A stretch of 64,000 nucleotides of DNA from Morinoia aosen. Lineage: Eukaryota > Arthropoda > Malacostraca > Amphipoda > Talitridae. The stretch is from NCBI GenBank assembly GCA_030386875.1, contig CM059559.1, forward strand, positions 70,012,392 to 70,076,391, in the 5' to 3' direction. The notes below the pieces were generated by a model, which did no database searches, was not told the DNA's origin, and saw only the letters and a list, made by a program, of their open reading frames with translations. Position 1 is the first letter of the stretch. Each line of letters opens with the position of its first letter. The translations under genes and the position numbers were made by a program. Shown piece by piece: positions 62,779 to 64,000 of this stretch.

Positions 62779-64000
62779 CACGTTCCCCGCGTATTGGGCC
62801 ATATGTGTACCAATCGGTAAATTTCCCATTTCTTGTTTTTCCAATTTACGAGGTTTTTCGTATTTACCGACAGATTTGTCTGAAAATTGAATATTGTTTG
62901 CAAAACGTGATTCTGAGACTAATTTGCTTATGATTTTTTTCTCGAAAATTATGATATTTCGGAAGCTACTTCAGAATTTTGAGTTCATTTGGGGGAATTT
63001 AGATTCGCATTATTTTTTCAAAAGTCATTGTTAGATTTTTTTCCATTTTGATTTAAAACATTCAGAATACAAATACAAACAATTCTACTCAGCCACTTTT
63101 TCCTATTTCGTTTTAGTTGAAAATATATTCGAATTTCGTAACTTTTCTCCACTTCAGGACAATTAAAAAAGTGAGCTACAAGAAAAAGAAAAAAAGAAAG
63201 AAAAATGTGTATTTCCAAGTTGTCATATGAGATACATGCCAACATATTGGCTTTTAAAAGTTTCTTAATATAGGACATCCTAAAACAAATGTTCCATACG
63301 AGGAGTACTAATTGACAAACCATCCGAGGAGTACAAGTAGATAAGCCATACGAGGCATAATAATGGACAAACTATACGAGGTGTACTAATAGACAAGCTA
63401 TCAGAGGTGTACAAATAGATAGACCATACGAGGCATATTAATAGACAAAATATACGAGGCGTACTAATAGACAAACCATACGCGGCGTGCCAATAGTCTA
63501 TCTCTGTCAAAGGTAGTTGAATGAGAAATGAAAAATATGCCCTAAAAATATGCAAAGCCCTATCACCACCAAAAACATACTTCATGTCTTCTCGATATTC
63601 ACCACAACATCATGCGGACATGGGTACATGGGATAAAATAGAGATGCACTGTAAGCCGGTTACCACTCATGATTGACAAATATCTACAAAATATTGGTGG
63701 AAATGGGTAAACAAACATATACTCAATATCAAAATTCATAGCTTGTACAACATACGGACAGAAAGATAATTTTACTACGATTCATATGCTCAAATTGCAC
63801 TTATTTCATTAATTAGATTTGACATTAATCCGATTTACAGAAACGCCCTCTGGGGAAGTGATACATCTATTTTTGAATCATTTCGCTAGTGCAGTAAAAT
63901 TTATTAACCGGATGGTTTTTGCGTAAAGAAATGAAATAGAAACATGTATATCTATTTATGTAGATACATATATATACATACACACGTACACACACGTATT
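62779..64000. mobile_element. End of a piggyBac-like element, right end beyond the window
   Basis: CACGTTCCCCGCGTATTGGG directly follows TTAA and matches the left end of the MITE at 53,348. The opposite end and the rest of the split repeat are not seen before 64,000, so the element is over 1.2 kb or truncated. No transposase is recognised in the visible part. The end coordinate is simply the window limit. Confidence 0.55.
63296..63490. repeat. Imperfect ~26-bp tandem repeat
   Basis: About seven diverged copies of ACGAGGCGTACTAATAGACA then AACCAT. It lies inside the piggyBac-like segment, where subterminal repeats could bind transposase, though that is a guess. Confidence 0.75.

Overview
The window is eukaryotic, most likely from an arthropod (probably an insect with a large, repeat-rich genome). 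The evidence is GT-AG introns, AT-rich DNA, and animal transposon families: a DD41D mariner, a PIF/Harbinger element, a Ty3/Gypsy LTR element, a Penelope-like element, SINEs and TTAA-flanked MITEs. There are no bacterial signals such as operons, RBSs or CRISPR arrays. I cannot name the species, and I find no conserved housekeeping gene that I can identify.

Layout. 0.6-4.6 kb is a near-palindrome of about 4 kb with long inverted arms. 5.1-47 kb is mostly DNA that is C-rich and G-poor on the + strand. In it sit (a) a + strand gene with at least four exons (13.0-24.6 kb), (b) a young, apparently intact Ty3/Gypsy retrotransposon (14,223-23,846) inside one of its introns, (c) a 30-bp minisatellite just after that gene's stop codon, (d) an intact mariner (29,855-31,163), (e) an 18-bp minisatellite, (f) a very long minus-strand gene (45,007 to 35,008) joining CCHC zinc knuckles, a Rep-like (HUH) region, a Pif1-like helicase and a C-terminal GIY-YIG-like nuclease, and (g) a 27-bp minisatellite upstream of that gene. 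48.5-56.0 kb is a decayed PIF/Harbinger element with nested MITEs. 57.4-60.9 kb is a nest: an old long-TIR element, inside it a MITE and a Penelope-like element with inverted terminal arms, 12-bp target duplications and hammerhead-like motifs. The end (62.7-64 kb) holds a SINE-like copy broken by one end of a piggyBac-like element.

How the parts may work together. The Rep-helicase-nuclease gene is the most interesting object. Two of its lesions are simple frameshifts. The third is a 364-bp retroposon flanked by a 15-bp target duplication that split one continuous reading frame. If these are undone conceptually, it was one gene of about 3,200 codons, as expected for the replication-transposition protein of a Helitron-like rolling-circle element with unusual added domains. 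The four-exon + strand gene lies in the same skewed DNA and could be a companion cargo gene, but that is inference. The LTR element has a textbook -1 frameshift heptamer between gag and pol and a small third ORF behind a strong splice acceptor. It looks recently inserted because its LTRs differ at one position.

All statements come from reading the sequence by eye. No alignment, search or folding was run.
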